Shown here piece after piece: positions 33,926 to 46,656 of a DNA stretch of 64,000 nt. Every line of letters begins with the position of its first letter. The stretch's first letter is position 1. The position numbers and the translations under genes were made by a program. The DNA is from Ephydatia muelleri (lineage: Eukaryota; Porifera; Demospongiae; Spongillida; Spongillidae). The stretch spans positions 27,695,023 to 27,759,022 of the forward strand of contig JABACO010000001.1 in assembly GCA_013339895.1 (NCBI GenBank), written 5' to 3'. Under the pieces are notes generated by a model. The model saw only the letters and a list, made by a program, of their open reading frames with translations. It was not told where the DNA came from and searched no databases.

Positions 33926-35780
33926 CTATTTTCCTAGCTGTGCCATTTTGAAATTGATTTATGTATCTGGTGAGGTGCTAGAAGGTGTGCATGTGCAAGA
34001 GTTTTGTAACCCTTGAACTGAAGTGAATGACTTTTGTATAAAAATATGCTACATTAAAAAGAGATGTTAAAAATGCATGCATGTGTTCTACCCTGCTAAT
34101 TACTAGTGTAGTAAATCCTTCTGTGTCCCTTTTACCAGAGACTGGAAATGGTTGTATTTAGGATTTTTTTTATTGTTTGTAGATTAGTTCAAGGTCTATT
34201 GGCTGGGATTGCTGTGTATTTAAGAAGAAATGAAGTGTTTTGGTATACATGTGTGTGTCATACTAGTCATGTTTCCATAAATGCACGCTTATGTTGCACT
34301 AATCCGATACTAGAAGAAGGGAATAGGGTTCCTTTAAAGCCTGAGGAAAGAAAGTTATGGCTCAGTGCTACGTGGTCAGCTAGACTAAGACCCAGCAGTG
34401 TTCATTTTGTAGGTAGTGATTGCTGTGTATTGACAAGTATTATAAGATATGAATATGCTCACTGGACTATTTTATCAAAATGGCTTTGGCTTGTCATATT
34501 GTGTGCATAATTGTTGCACACCTTCCAGTACACGTAATGCTTCATACATGTACATATGTATGAGGTAATTGAAGTTGCATGACCTAACCAGACAATGTAT
34601 CATCATTTTTAAAATTTCAGTTTGAATAAAGAAACCAGATTGACTTGTTTTTACAGGGTTTTGATTAACTCTTTCGTGAACAAAGCCAATTATTATGGTA
34701 AACATGTGCAAAATAAGAGTTGCGCATTGCATGAAAGCGTATTTAACAACAACTTACACCATTCTTATAAGATGAGTATATAATTCTCGTTATGAATGCT
34801 CCCAGGGTGTTGGAAGTTCCTTAAAACGGTGGTTTGGGGAGGTTTAATCCATTCTCTACATACATGACAATTATCACTAAGTACACTGTATATACACTGT
34901 ATAGAAATGAGTAGCATATAACATGACACTCCCCCTCCCCCCCACTTAAGGCTATTCATACACTCCTGCAACCCTGAGACTTGCACATGCTACATCTTTG
35001 GGCTTCATGGATGATGATCAGAGGTACATCATTGCTGGCCTCAACATTGGAAAAATTAGTTTTGCAGAACAGAGTTGCTAGGTGTGGCTTTGTTGATATG
35101 AACTTATGCCTAGTCATCATTTGCATCCTTGGTCAACACAAACAGTTTCTTTGTTGGTTTCACTGTTTGCATTGTCAAGTTCACTGTTTATATAGTCTGT
35201 GTACCACAACACAATTTCCATGAAGAAATAAGTGTTAATTTATACCAGCATTGTTGAAAAACAGCACATAATGGAAAAATCAAAGAAGACACTGAACAAA
35301 ATAAAGTTTTTCACTGCTGTAGTCAGCAATAATGCACCTTAGTGGCCCAAGGTCTTTTTATCATGTAGCAGTATAGTTTAATGTGAAGCCAGAGTTGATA
35401 TGAATCTTTTGCATAGTTTGCACAAAAACTTTCCTTTCTTGGTTTCATGAGGTTAGGTGTTTGTAATAATAGTGCATTTGTCTCAGCTAATATACCCTTT
35501 CTGTTCTCAGAAATATTTTGTTGGGTACACAGCAGAAGTTATTACTGACAGAGCAAACAAGATCAATTGTGGGGTTGAGGATGACACTGAATGGTCAATT
35601 TGTGTGGTACAAGGGGTGTGTCTCCCTCCCTCAAATACCTGTTTCATTTTCTACAACAGACAGTGATAGAGTGTTTTTAATAATTGATAAATGTACAGGT
35701 TGAAACATAACTTGCTGGATTTTATAATTCATAGTGTTACCTTGTATCGATAAAGTCAACTACTGACAATTATATTTTAT
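33926..35780. other. Intergenic, no gene recognised
   Basis: A 120-codon plus-strand ORF at 34148-34510 (MVVFRIFFIVCRLVQGLLAG) has a hydrophobic start but no family resemblance and no splice context. The rest is AT-rich. Confidence 0.35.
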
Positions 35781-38700
35781 TCACAAATATATGATGATAC
35801 TGACCTGACAACTTAGACTCATATATCTAGCAATATTACATAATGCAGCTACTGGAGTATTATCACAATGCCCTCTGTCCATGAAGTACCACTCCATATG
35901 CACAGCATTGTTCCATATCCTTGATATCAGGAGCAGTTTTTTATTGACCATCTGATATGCATGGTTCTCTTCCATTTGGATGTTCTCCAAATAATCTGTT
36001 CAATATCATAATGAAACACTATTTCATGCAATGCCAATACACACTCACTGTACCTTTGTGCTTGTGTTTTATGCAGACAATCACAAAAACAACGCCCAAA
36101 ATTGTTGACATCACCAACACTGATGCTCCACACACTGATCCATAAACTGAAATTTTTCACACATCTGCATAAATATGCACAACTCAGCTAGGACATACCA
36201 ATAGCATAATTCATTTTTGTAGTATATGTGAAAGATTTCACAGGAGTCATAAATATATTGGTCGTTTTCGTGACGATGTTAATTCTTTGGTCTGCTATTC
36301 AGAATGTGGGCATGTGTTAATGAGAGGTATGTACATGTTATAAGACACATCATTCATATCTGTTTATGCAGAGTGTTATATTTTAGTTTCTGTGACTTTA
36401 GTTAATTTCCAAATCTAGTCAATCTATGATTAATCTCATAATCTTTTTAACGCTCCTTTCTATCTTATGAGGAACCAAAACAAACATAATCAGTGTATCA
36501 CATGCATCATTTCATCACCACCTTTTGGAAACTAACTGATCAGACTCTACCATGCATGTACCATCATATATTTGATATTGATGGATATATGCTCCTGAAA
36601 TATTTTAGTAATTGAAATGGTAATGCAATGGAATGTAGGATGTCATTAATTGCAATTCTCTACTCATGTGTGTAAACTATCTCATGCACAATAACAAAAG
36701 AAAAGGAATTTAGCACTGCACGTATCTATGCTAACCTGCCTCCTTTGTTACAAAGTAGGAAAGTTTGGACACATTTCCTTCCCCAGCTCCATTGACAGCA
36801 AAGAATGTGAAGTGAATTGGATCACCATCATCCATAGTGGTCTTATTTTGTCCTCCATTTGTACCATTTAGTGAAGGGTCAGTGAAATCAACTGATGAGG
36901 TACATGTCCTTGGGAAGGTGCAGTCTGGATTACTGGAGATGTTCTTACATCCATATAATGTGATACTGGTACACAGGGTGTAATAGAATATATCAGGAGA
37001 GTCAGTGACATCAAGAGAGAATGGAGCACCCCAGGAAAGTAAGAAAGTGGTGTTGGATGAGTTGGATACATTTACAGAGAAGTAGCTTGGAGCTTGAAGA
37101 GGACCTGAAGATAAATTGATGGGAATCTATATGATTCAGCACATATGGCAGTTTCATAAATATTCAACTGTTGAGGCTATCCTTTTTCAATGCTTTGAAG
37201 AATTACTGAAAACTAATTGCTGTAATGATTGACAAGCAGCTTTATTTGGACAAGTGTGTTTGCTTAAAGTATTTCATGTTCTATATCGTCATACAATCTA
37301 TGTACAATTTCTACAATTGCTGTCATTGGGCACGACAGTATACCGCTCGGGGACAAGTTGTATGCCATAGAATGTGTATGCCATAGAATTGGACCTAAAG
37401 AAATGCATACATATTTGTCATTCTAATATATTCATATTGATGTGACAGCTGTTATAAAAAATTATGCAGACTTTGAATTTCAGAGTGTTTCGTGGTATGT
37501 GAAATTTGAATGCAGCATAGTCATAATGTGTTAGCCAAACTTTAATTGATCTGAGAGGATACGATGGCTGGTTATATGGATGTATAGTATATTGCATCAA
37601 ACAATTGTGAATGTTGACTTGACAATATAAAATTATTCAACTCTTAGTGTTCTTATTATCATAATACAGTTCTTTACCTTGAATTGTTAAGTAAACGGTT
37701 TCACTAAGCTGTACATTAGTGAATGTTGAATCAATCACTGAACAGGTCACTCTTGTGTTGTTATTTGTAGTATCTGATGGGATATGGAGACTAGCTGAGG
37801 ATAATGTTCCAGTGGGTGAATTGGGAAAAACTAGTATTCCCCTTTGTCTGTCTTCTGCATTATAAGAACTTTCATTCAGCTGCCAGCTAACAGCATATCC
37901 ATCCCCAGAACAGTTGAACACAGCTGAAGCATTGCTTTGAAATACTGTGTAGTTCCCTTGTGGTGAGAGGAATACAGAACCAGTTGCACCTGAAGATAAT
38001 GCATGTACATCATTGGCAACAAGACATACATTATCCATACACAATAATTACAAGTCAGCATACTAATGGTGAACATGAAACTCTTTGGATTTGTGTGTAC
38101 CAGTCTTACATCTAATTGACAATATTAGTGCCATCATCAAGTGTGCCAATTGAGAAGAGTCTGTTGGAAGCATAAATGCACATGTAAAATACATGCATGA
38201 CACAATGTCACATAATTTGTATATTCAAATTAAAATGTTCTATTCATCGTCATCACAATGACGCAATATTTGCAACGATGCGCATGCGATAATGTCTCGG
38301 GCCCAGGCCATACTTTTATTCATGCTTTTAACGACTTTAAATTTAGACATGCGATTGTGCGCTTCAACCCTTTAATGCACGACGTTGCACCAACCTTTCC
38401 ATTGTACTAATACTCTTACATGCTTAATTGTATTTGTTTTCGCTAGATCGCATCTTTAGAATGTTTTCTACAACACAGCACATGACACCTCTACAGTATC
38501 GGCCACATGCCATACTATCAGGCTAGTTCAGTCGTGTGAGACATTTGCACACATTAGGGTTCTACCATAGAATGCTTGTTGCACGCTATTTTCGTTCTAC
38601 CTACTGCCAATCTAGCGCGCTTTAAAATCTACACGAGCCAGAGCCAAGCCAAGGTATGTTCTATCCGCTAATTGTAGTTTTGAAAATAACAAATACATGT

Positions 38701-39023
38701 ACATACGTCATGCACTGCGTCGTTGATGTATTACTGTATGTGCCCATCAGTCCAACTGCGAAGAAGGAGACTGTTAGTAGGTGACTTGCTCGCACGTTCC
38801 ACACACTTTAATGGCCGAGCACTTCCTCACACACTGTTGATATACATGTAGATCTCGTGACATCATATGTGCATCTATATGAATCAGAGTTTATAACGAC
38901 AGGATTTTGATAACTAAAGTCATCATTACCTGTAAATCCTGAGTTGCAATTGAGTTCATCAGGCAGTCCGGGAACGACACAAGCAGTTCCTGATACACAT
39001 AGGAGGGCTCGGATCATGTACAT
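35781..39023 (-). CDS. Ig-FN3 type I membrane receptor, short tail (copy 2)
   Basis: Minus-strand exons: 39023-38930 (candidate signal peptide MYMIRALLCVSGTACVV), 37989-37678 (Ig), 37104-36736 (FN3), 36146-36054 (TM), 35995-35781 (tail and stop). All junctions are phase 1 with AG/GT borders; the sum gives 360 residues. The Ig and FN3 exons have exactly the lengths of the plus-strand gene (312 and 369 nt) and roughly 90% of its residues. The TM (YGSVCGASVLVMSTILGVVF) is unrelated to that gene. The tail has AYQMV; compared with copies 1 and 3, one A is missing in the run after GTCAAT, shifting the frame and giving a novel C-terminus (LLLISRIWNNAV...). The first exon is the least certain. Probable paired partner of the gene at 21672. 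Confidence 0.7.
38780..38875. repeat. Segment shared with 63.05 kb
   Basis: GCACGTTCCACAC, GCACTTCCTCACA-type and ATATGTGCATCT blocks occur here and, in the same order and strand, at 63047-63155. It overlaps the region just 3' of the candidate first exon of the minus-strand receptor. The nature of the repeat is unknown. Confidence 0.55.
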
Positions 39024-42000
39024 GTACCATTTCAGGGGCCCTCATGAATAATTATAATTTGTAATCAATCATTTATGATCGTGATGTCAGATCTTTTATT
39101 GCCCAACTTCATTATTTTATCTCCTATTTGCCTTCATGCATGCAGTCTGTGCTTGGCTCACGAATCAGTAACCATCTATTTACAATCCAATTAATCAGGC
39201 TTCTGGAACAAACCTGTGTATGTCATATTGATACTTCTCTGAAGGTACTACCTGAATTTGTAGAACACCAATGCAAATGACTTGAAAGAACTTTGTGCTT
39301 CAGTAGGACAAGCAGTTGCCAAAATAAAGGCTGGGTTTTTACTACATCTGTTTGAGTTACAACCAAAATGGTACATGTATATCCTGAATGGCTGTTTCAG
39401 CTACTCATTTTACGTGGCCTCATTGATACTGTCTCTTGATGAAGTCTGTCTTGATGGAGCATGTGTGAGTGGTTCACTAGTTTCAGGAACTGTACAAGGT
39501 GAAGTCAGTGAAGTGCTGGGTGACCCATTGACAATGGTACTGAAAAAAGTAAAACGATTATCTAACTTTCAGAACTCGTTACTTTTTATTTTGCAGCTTC
39601 ACTTTTTAGTAAGCTTTATCATGATAACTTGGATTTTAATTATATTTCACAGCCACACCCCTTATATAATGAAGATGCCTCAAAATTTGTTGCTCACTGA
39701 ATTGCATGCAGGTAGCGATTCAATAAATGATGTCATCCCCAGAGCTTTGTTTTCTGCTCCCATCACATCTCATTGGGTTTAAAACTGCATCACTCCAATC
39801 CTTAGTGCTATGAAAAGGGGAGAAACAATTGATTTGGGATATCATATGTCTCAACACTTTTGCTCTTTCTTATGTTGTGTGGTCCTCAAATAGGGCAGGC
39901 TGAGGGGAAGAAAGTGAAGTAAAGACTTCAGTGTCCCTTTTCCCATGGCCAGAAAAATATGTCTTTTGTGTGTGTTTTAAGGAGCAAGATATGAAGTATA
40001 GATGCATATGTTTGTACCATCATACATCATCACCAGAGTAAGAACAACCATGTTGCTACGTGTGGCTTTGTTGATAAGAACTTATGCATAGTCATCAAAT
40101 GCACCTTAAGTCAACACAAACACTTTTCTTTGTTGGATCACAATTTGTATTTTCCTGTCCTGTGTTTATAAAGACAGTATAAAACAACACCTTTCATAAT
40201 ATTTTTTGATATACATAACTGATACGCATATGTATTGCCATGTGTGTGCATTTTGATAACATTCAAAATAATCATTTGTGCAATACATCCTTGGGTTTTG
40301 TTCATAGAATGAACTGTTGAACATGCGCTGCCAGTTATGTTAAGATGCATGATGTGTGGAGTATTCCTAATGTGTCTACCCTGTGCATCCTGCACTGTAT
40401 CTTGCTGTTTAGCGGGTCAGCCATTTGGGGTTGGAACGGAATCATCTCCTAGATGTGCAGTGTAGATATGTCAGTTCACATATACTCTGTATGGGTTAGC
40501 CTGTTCACAGGCTTAGAGTTGATGTGCTCCAATTAAGCTGAATCTCTTGTATGGATTGAGTAGATGATAGCATATGTATTACTAGTAGAGCATGATTGTA
40601 ACTACATCAGTTTCTTATAATGGATGCATAGATTGGAACAAACTTCATTCCTAGGGCTCAGTCAAAATGAACAATATCAATTACATCAATATATATGATT
40701 ACCAACATCACAATCTTCCTTGTGGACACAGTCCATCTGGCTAATGGCAAATGCTAGCACAGCTGAACAGGTACACTCCACACATGCACTCTCCAGTCCA
40801 TTCACTCCCCCCCATTCACGCACCCATCATTGATGGCCCATCACGTACACAATGTCCATTTACATACTTGTGTAATGTTTGAAAGCCTTACACAATACAA
40901 CCATGTGACTAGAAGAGTAGCTTGTAGAACTTTGGCTCCATGACTGATCCCTGCCTGAAGCCACCTGGTGGATGATATTACTGCCTTCACCTAGGGTCAT
41001 CTATATCTGGCATACTACCATTCAGGCAGCTTACGATATGTGGATCCATCTCTGTCATTGATAATGATGTCATTGTATACCACATCCTTTCTCTTCATAA
41101 TAGAGCAAGACCTCAATGTCTGGCATGATATTTGCACAAGGGTGTGTCATATTCATCTGGACATGTGCGTGTCATGATAAATTCTTTGGGCCTACAGGTA
41201 ATCTCTTGACACTCAAGTGTGCATGTGACATTCCTTGAAAATATAAGGTGGCACTAAATGGAGTTGTGGTCAACATTTAACATCTCTGAGATTTCATCCA
41301 AGGTCAGTGGTTGTAGAATTTACCCGAGAGAACTAATCTTGCTGGAGACCCTTCTGGTCTTTTGATCTGTGAGAGAACATAATGTAGCATGCTGCATGGT
41401 GCCTGCACTGTACGCTGTTACCAGTAATCCAACAACTATGTTCTGATTTTGAATGGTTTGATCAATTGGACCATGAGCACATGTGGTTTGGTTGACCCTG
41501 ATGAGGGCCCTAAGGCGATGCCCTCCTCCTTCCTCCCTTGTGGGTTGTGTGAGGCAAATGAAAGGCAGCTGTACATGTGACACGTGTACATATACATGTT
41601 AGCATCTAGAAACTGTGGAACGACATTAAATAACTCAGGCAGTACACTATTCTGTACTCTTCCTTTAATGGCTGGGGAGCAACTGGTGCTTGATCATGTG
41701 ACCAACAGCTTTAACTCTGTACTCTTCCTCTGATGGCTGGGGACCCTCCATTGTTCAGTTCAGCCATGATACGAGCACCAGTCAACACAGCTTTTCAATA
41801 GCTGCACTCTTTATGAACATCTGGAAATGATTGATGCCTTAAGCACAAGTAATAATAAGAAATAGTGAAGGCACATTGAAAGATGCTTTGTCATAGTTAG
41901 ATCCAAATCTCCTTTTTCCCACAATGTCGAGGAACAGCACAGAAGTAGTTGGTATTATTGCATGTGCACTTATTAGTAACCTGACCTGCCTAAAGTGGAT

Positions 42001-42334
42001 ATCCACAGGGTAAGAATTGTCTCAGCTATAATGATGGAAGTGGCTGCAGTAGTGTAGATGCATGCAGAGTAGTTAGCATAAATCTGGACCATACAGAACT
42101 GACCACAGTAGAAAAGTGACAGCTAAACAGTTATTACATTCCCTTCTTATCAAATAATAAATCATGGTTGTTACTCTATACACAAGATAGAAACTCTGGA
42201 GAGCACAGTTGATTCAATGTGCTTAATTAATCTTCATATAAGTGAACATAGTTGCAAAAGAATTTAAATTTAAATTTCAAGCCAACCCAGATATGTGAGA
42301 TGGTCACATTAATTCTGTATGATGTTGGTGACAG
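39024..42334. other. Intergenic; one long unassigned ORF; segmental duplicate
   Basis: A 166-codon plus-strand ORF at 39282-39782 has two hydrophobic stretches but no recognisable family and no splice or promoter support. About 41037-41840 is a direct duplicate of about 61605-62185, with long matching blocks such as GACCCTCCATTGTTCAGTTC. No other gene recognised. Confidence 0.4.
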
Positions 42335-43345
42335 CTACGTTAGGTTCATATATTTAACAGTGTTACATAATACAGCCACTAGAGTGTTATCACACTGCTT
42401 CTGTCCTTGAAGTACCACTCCATATGCACAGCATTGTTCCATATCCTTGATATCAGAAGCAGTTCTTTTATTGACCATCTGATATGCATGGTTCTCTTCC
42501 ATTTGGATGTTCTCTAAATAATCTGTTCAATATCATAATGGAACATTATTTAATGCAATGCCAATACACACTCGTTGTATCATTGTGCTTGTGTTTTATG
42601 CAGACAAACATACACACCACACACCCCACCGTTGAAATCACCAACACTGATGCCCCACACACTGATCCATAAACTGCATATATATATATAACACATCTAC
42701 ATAAATGTGCACTTCACAACAAATCATACCGATTGGATAATTTATCATTGCAAAACTGTGTGGTGTTAAAGAAGCCATCAGAGTTATAGACACATTGGCA
42801 GCTGATGTGATGCTTCGGACTGCAATACATAATTAGTGCATATGGTACTGTACATGAGACTAGATCAATTTATAAGAATACAAGAACTCAGCAGATAAAT
42901 GCATCAAAGTTAAGCACAATACATAGGGAAGAAACAAATTGCCCAAATTTTACAATTAATGGGTGAAAGTACAATAAAAGATGGCAGAAAATCACTAACC
43001 TAACTCCATTTTGATCAAATAGGTCAATTCGACCTTGGCTCCATTAATTCCCAGCTTCATTGACAGCAGAGAATGTGAAGTGAATTGGATCACCATAATC
43101 CATGATGGTCTTGTTTTGTCCTCTATTTGTGCCATTTATTGAAGGGTCAGTGAAATCAACTGATGAGGTACATGCCCTTGGGAAGGTGCAGTCTGGATCA
43201 CTGGAGATCTTCTTACATCCATATACAGTGATATTGGCACATATATGGTGTAATAGAATATATCAGGAGAGTCACTAACATCAAGAGAGAATGGAACACC
43301 CCAGGAGAGTAAATAAGTGGTGTAGGAGGTCAGGTCCAACATAAA
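42335..43345 (-). pseudogene. FN3-TM-tail receptor copy 3, decayed
   Basis: The FN3 remnant (about 43345-43000) lacks its first third and acceptor, is frameshifted after FYYT, and has an in-frame TAA in VNEAGN. The TM exon (42673-42581, 93 nt) is intact (YGSVCGASVLVISTVGCVV), but its splice donor is AT where copies 1 and 2 have GT. The tail exon (42522-42335) is intact for 61 residues with AYQMVNKRTASDIKD and CAYGVVLQ before the stop. This copy probably shows the ancestral tail frame that copy 2 has lost. It cannot make a receptor as it stands. Confidence 0.8.
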
Positions 43346-45797
43346 CCTTCTTAATAAATGTGTATAGATACATGTATTGCCTCATTTCAAAATCCATCCT
43401 GCTTCAATTAATTAAACTATCCAGCTGAGATACTGGATGTAGGTTATTTGTATAAGGTTGTTCTTCCAAAACGCTTTAGAATACAATTTTCTTTGGCTAT
43501 CGTATATCTGTTAATGTTCCATTACAGTCACCTAGTATAATGAAAACCAAAACAATCTGAACACCAGTTGTATCACTGAAATCTTTGAAAATTAGCTATC
43601 AATACCACATACATGCCACTAGATAGGTACCCAAATGTACTCCTCTATAACAGTCATCAAAACATTAATAGCAGCAATGTTTGAAAACATCGAATTCCTA
43701 GCAGAAAAACCACACTTGCACACAAACCAATAGTCATTCTGGAACTCAGCTAGAGATATTGAGCTTGGGCTCTGCCTATTTTCTGCACTTTATTAACATT
43801 GGTTATATATTCCCATAGTGATGGATCATCAACATCTACCTTGCACATAGTAGCACTATTGAATTATTAAGGTTTATACACAAGTATGCAAGCTTTTATC
43901 ATTTCATGCAACACTGTATAGCAAATTTATCCAGATAATCAACTGTTGTAGCATTATAGTTTTAAAGGGGTAATTACATTATCCATAATATAGATATCTT
44001 TATATGCCTTACTTGTATTTGACAGATTTAGAAGCAACATCATGACATGGCCTGAGAGTTTGTCTTTCCATGGAAATATATAGCTGCAAGAGTTAAGTTT
44101 TACACTTGATAATGGATGATGGTATATCGATACAATCATGCATATACTGTTCTGGGGTTGCCAATATAAAGTCATTACTAATGTGTTCATCATGCATGCA
44201 TGTGTTCATCATGCCAAAACAATGTGCATTAGACATTGAAGTGCAGTCAAATGAATCAGTAATCTGGGCAGTAAGTAAGAATTTTCTGACATTCATTTGA
44301 GTTTTTACATATTTAATTTTCCTTATAATAGCATATCAATCGCCAGTACAATCATCTCAAGATCTTTCAATCTAGTTGATTTTGTAGCTTGACATTAGAA
44401 GATTATTGTTTTGTTGTACGTTGTATTTAAACTAGATATTAACATTTTTGTAATAACTATAATCAAGTGGCAGCAAACATACATGTAAGGGACACAGGAG
44501 AGAGTCAGCCACAAGTGTGGCCAGGCAGCAATGGCACCCACACCAAGGTATTAATTTCCACTGTACGTGGGGATCTGGGAGGGCAAAATCGTTGCCAGTG
44601 GCAGCTTTTTATTTCGAGTTATCAAAGATATGCTGGAGATTGCCAAGGCGTTTGGCAGTAAGAATATGACATCAGCAGATGAGTTAAGTTAAGGTTTGAT
44701 ACATGTTGTACATGCATGGGGGTTCAGTGAAGGAAACTGGACTTTGGCTACAGAACAGATTCAGGAATCCGGACAGAGTCTTGTTTGCCTAGTTTACTGC
44801 TATCAGACTTGCTAAAGCAGAAAGCACTGTTGCGCAAAAAGTGTTACTAAGTTCATAGAGTCATGCACATGTGAGTGAACCCAATGTGAAATGGTATACA
44901 AAGCAATTGCACCATTATGCTATGCGAGGTAATCATGCATGCATATTTCATCAACTATCAACTGCAAACACATTAGCATTCAAACTCAATGCAGGGTCCA
45001 CTACTAATTCAAGCAGTACGGAGCTTAGAGAACAATTCCCTTCATATTTCGCGTATATATACTGTAATTGTTTATTTGTAAGATTATTGAAGGCAAGTAT
45101 CCTTTACTCTTCCATAGATTCTATGTAGCAGTTCAAAAGTTCATAACAAGTCAAACTTTCTCATTGACAACTTGATTGGACCGACAAATAACAACCATTT
45201 ACGGTAATAATTTTCGGGCACGATTCCAACGAGAAACGTCAGCGCGGACTGCGACATATAATTATGATGTACTCTTTACAGTCACATGACAATATGTACA
45301 AAATAATAAACACTAATAACTACGATATGCAGTTACATCTATTGGTTTTGAAGTACCCGGCAATTCGCGGCCCCCACAAAAGAGTTTTTATTTTACATTT
45401 AACATTGCCCAATGTCGCATCTATTTTTATAACGACATAATGTAAAACAATAAATTGATGAAATTGAGTCTGCCAATCGTCAACTTCCAATTAAACAGTT
45501 TACAACTTGGGTTGAGTCACCATTAAATTTCTCTCAGTTCCAAGCTGTCGGTCCCTTAAATAATGACGTATACTTAATTCATCGAACATGCAGCCACTTT
45601 TGATACCATGCAAGCTACATGGCAGGGACGAATAAAAGTAACAAAAGATGCATGCATTACGTGCCGAGCTCTGACTGATGATTCCCTGCGTACCCATCGC
45701 ATGTTAACAGCAGTACATACGTTGACTAGGAGAGCAGCTGAGGCATTACAAACCAAACACCGTTCTCCGGTAGTGTACCATTAGTAGCAAAGTATAT
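43346..45797. other. Intergenic; duplicate of 32.7-33.2 kb; no gene recognised
   Basis: 43370-43865 is a diverged copy of 32680-33200. Around 44540-44690 one frame reads EGKIVASGSFLFRVIKDMLE and then AKAFGSKNMTSADELS and a stop, which looks protein-like but has no known family. Confidence 0.4.
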
Positions 45798-45834
45798 GCA
45801 GGGAATAATTTACTTTTTAAAAATTGCGTAGCCA

Positions 45835-45858
45835 TTGCGTAGCAATTTTGCTACGCAA
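45835..45858. repeat. Perfect 11-bp-arm palindrome
   Basis: TTGCGTAGCAA, two bases, TTGCTACGCAA. A further direct TTGCGTAGCC lies just before it and TTGCATAGCAA follows about 45 bp later. Confidence 0.9.
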
Positions 45859-46115
45859 GATCGAAGTTGATTAGCAACTCGGTTCAGTTGCATAGCAATT
45901 TTTTTTCCCCGAAATGTGTGATGATTCATCATTTGAACACAACGCAGAGCTATCCCACGCACACGCCCGTGCATTCGCTCCCCCCCCCCCCCCCCCCCCC
46001 CCCCTCCCTAAAACGAGGCCACCATCACATTTAAAAGTTTTAATATTTGTAAATTTTAATCCACCTGTATTTACGCCTTCGCGCGTACGCGTCCTGGCAT
46101 AAATATACATGTATC

Positions 46116-46137
46116 GGAAGTTTCGTTAGAAACTTCC
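46116..46137. repeat. Perfect 9-bp-arm hairpin
   Basis: GGAAGTTTC, loop GTTA, GAAACTTCC. It lies about 450 bp upstream of the Helitron TATA box. Confidence 0.9.
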
Positions 46138-46566
46138 ATATAGGATTTGACCCCGACTATGAATGTCATTAAAAAAACGCGACCCGTCTGTAACAACACT
46201 CCCGACGATCGGATCGTGTAGCTTGTTTTAGCAATCGATCTAGAAGTCAAAAATGAGTAGTTTCGTTTTTGTTTCATGTCGCAGAACCGCGTGATTGTAG
46301 AGAACAAGAGTGTACTGCCCGTTCTCGTACCCAGTCTCGGAACAAGGGGCGGGTCGTCTTCTTCTCCTTCTCCTTCTCCTTCTTGGCAACGCATAACTCG
46401 GGACAGGAACACTTTTAAGCGATCAAAATTTCACCACTAGCTTCAGAATCGGATGGAGAACTCGCTTTTATATAAATAATCGATGTTATGCTCTGATACA
46501 CAATCGACTATCAGCCTATGTCTTGTATAATTAGATTACTTCATAATTACGGTATCTAAAGATGTG

Positions 46567-46574
46567 TATAAATA
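46567..46574 (+). promoter_or_regulatory. TATA box of the Helitron gene
   Basis: TATAAATA, 83 bp before the Met codon at 46657, leaving a 5' leader of about 50 nt if transcription starts some 30 bp downstream. The Met context TCAAAATGC is favourable. Confidence 0.55.
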
Positions 46575-46656
46575 GCAAAATTCGAGAAGAATTCTTTGGT
46601 GATTCAATCGTCGTTTGGTGTGCTACTATTTTGTTAGTGAAGTTGTTTTTATCAAA

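Noticed and set aside
39282..39782. 166-codon ORF as a gene
   Set aside because: Longest unassigned ORF in the region, but without family resemblance, promoter or splice context; left inside the intergenic note.
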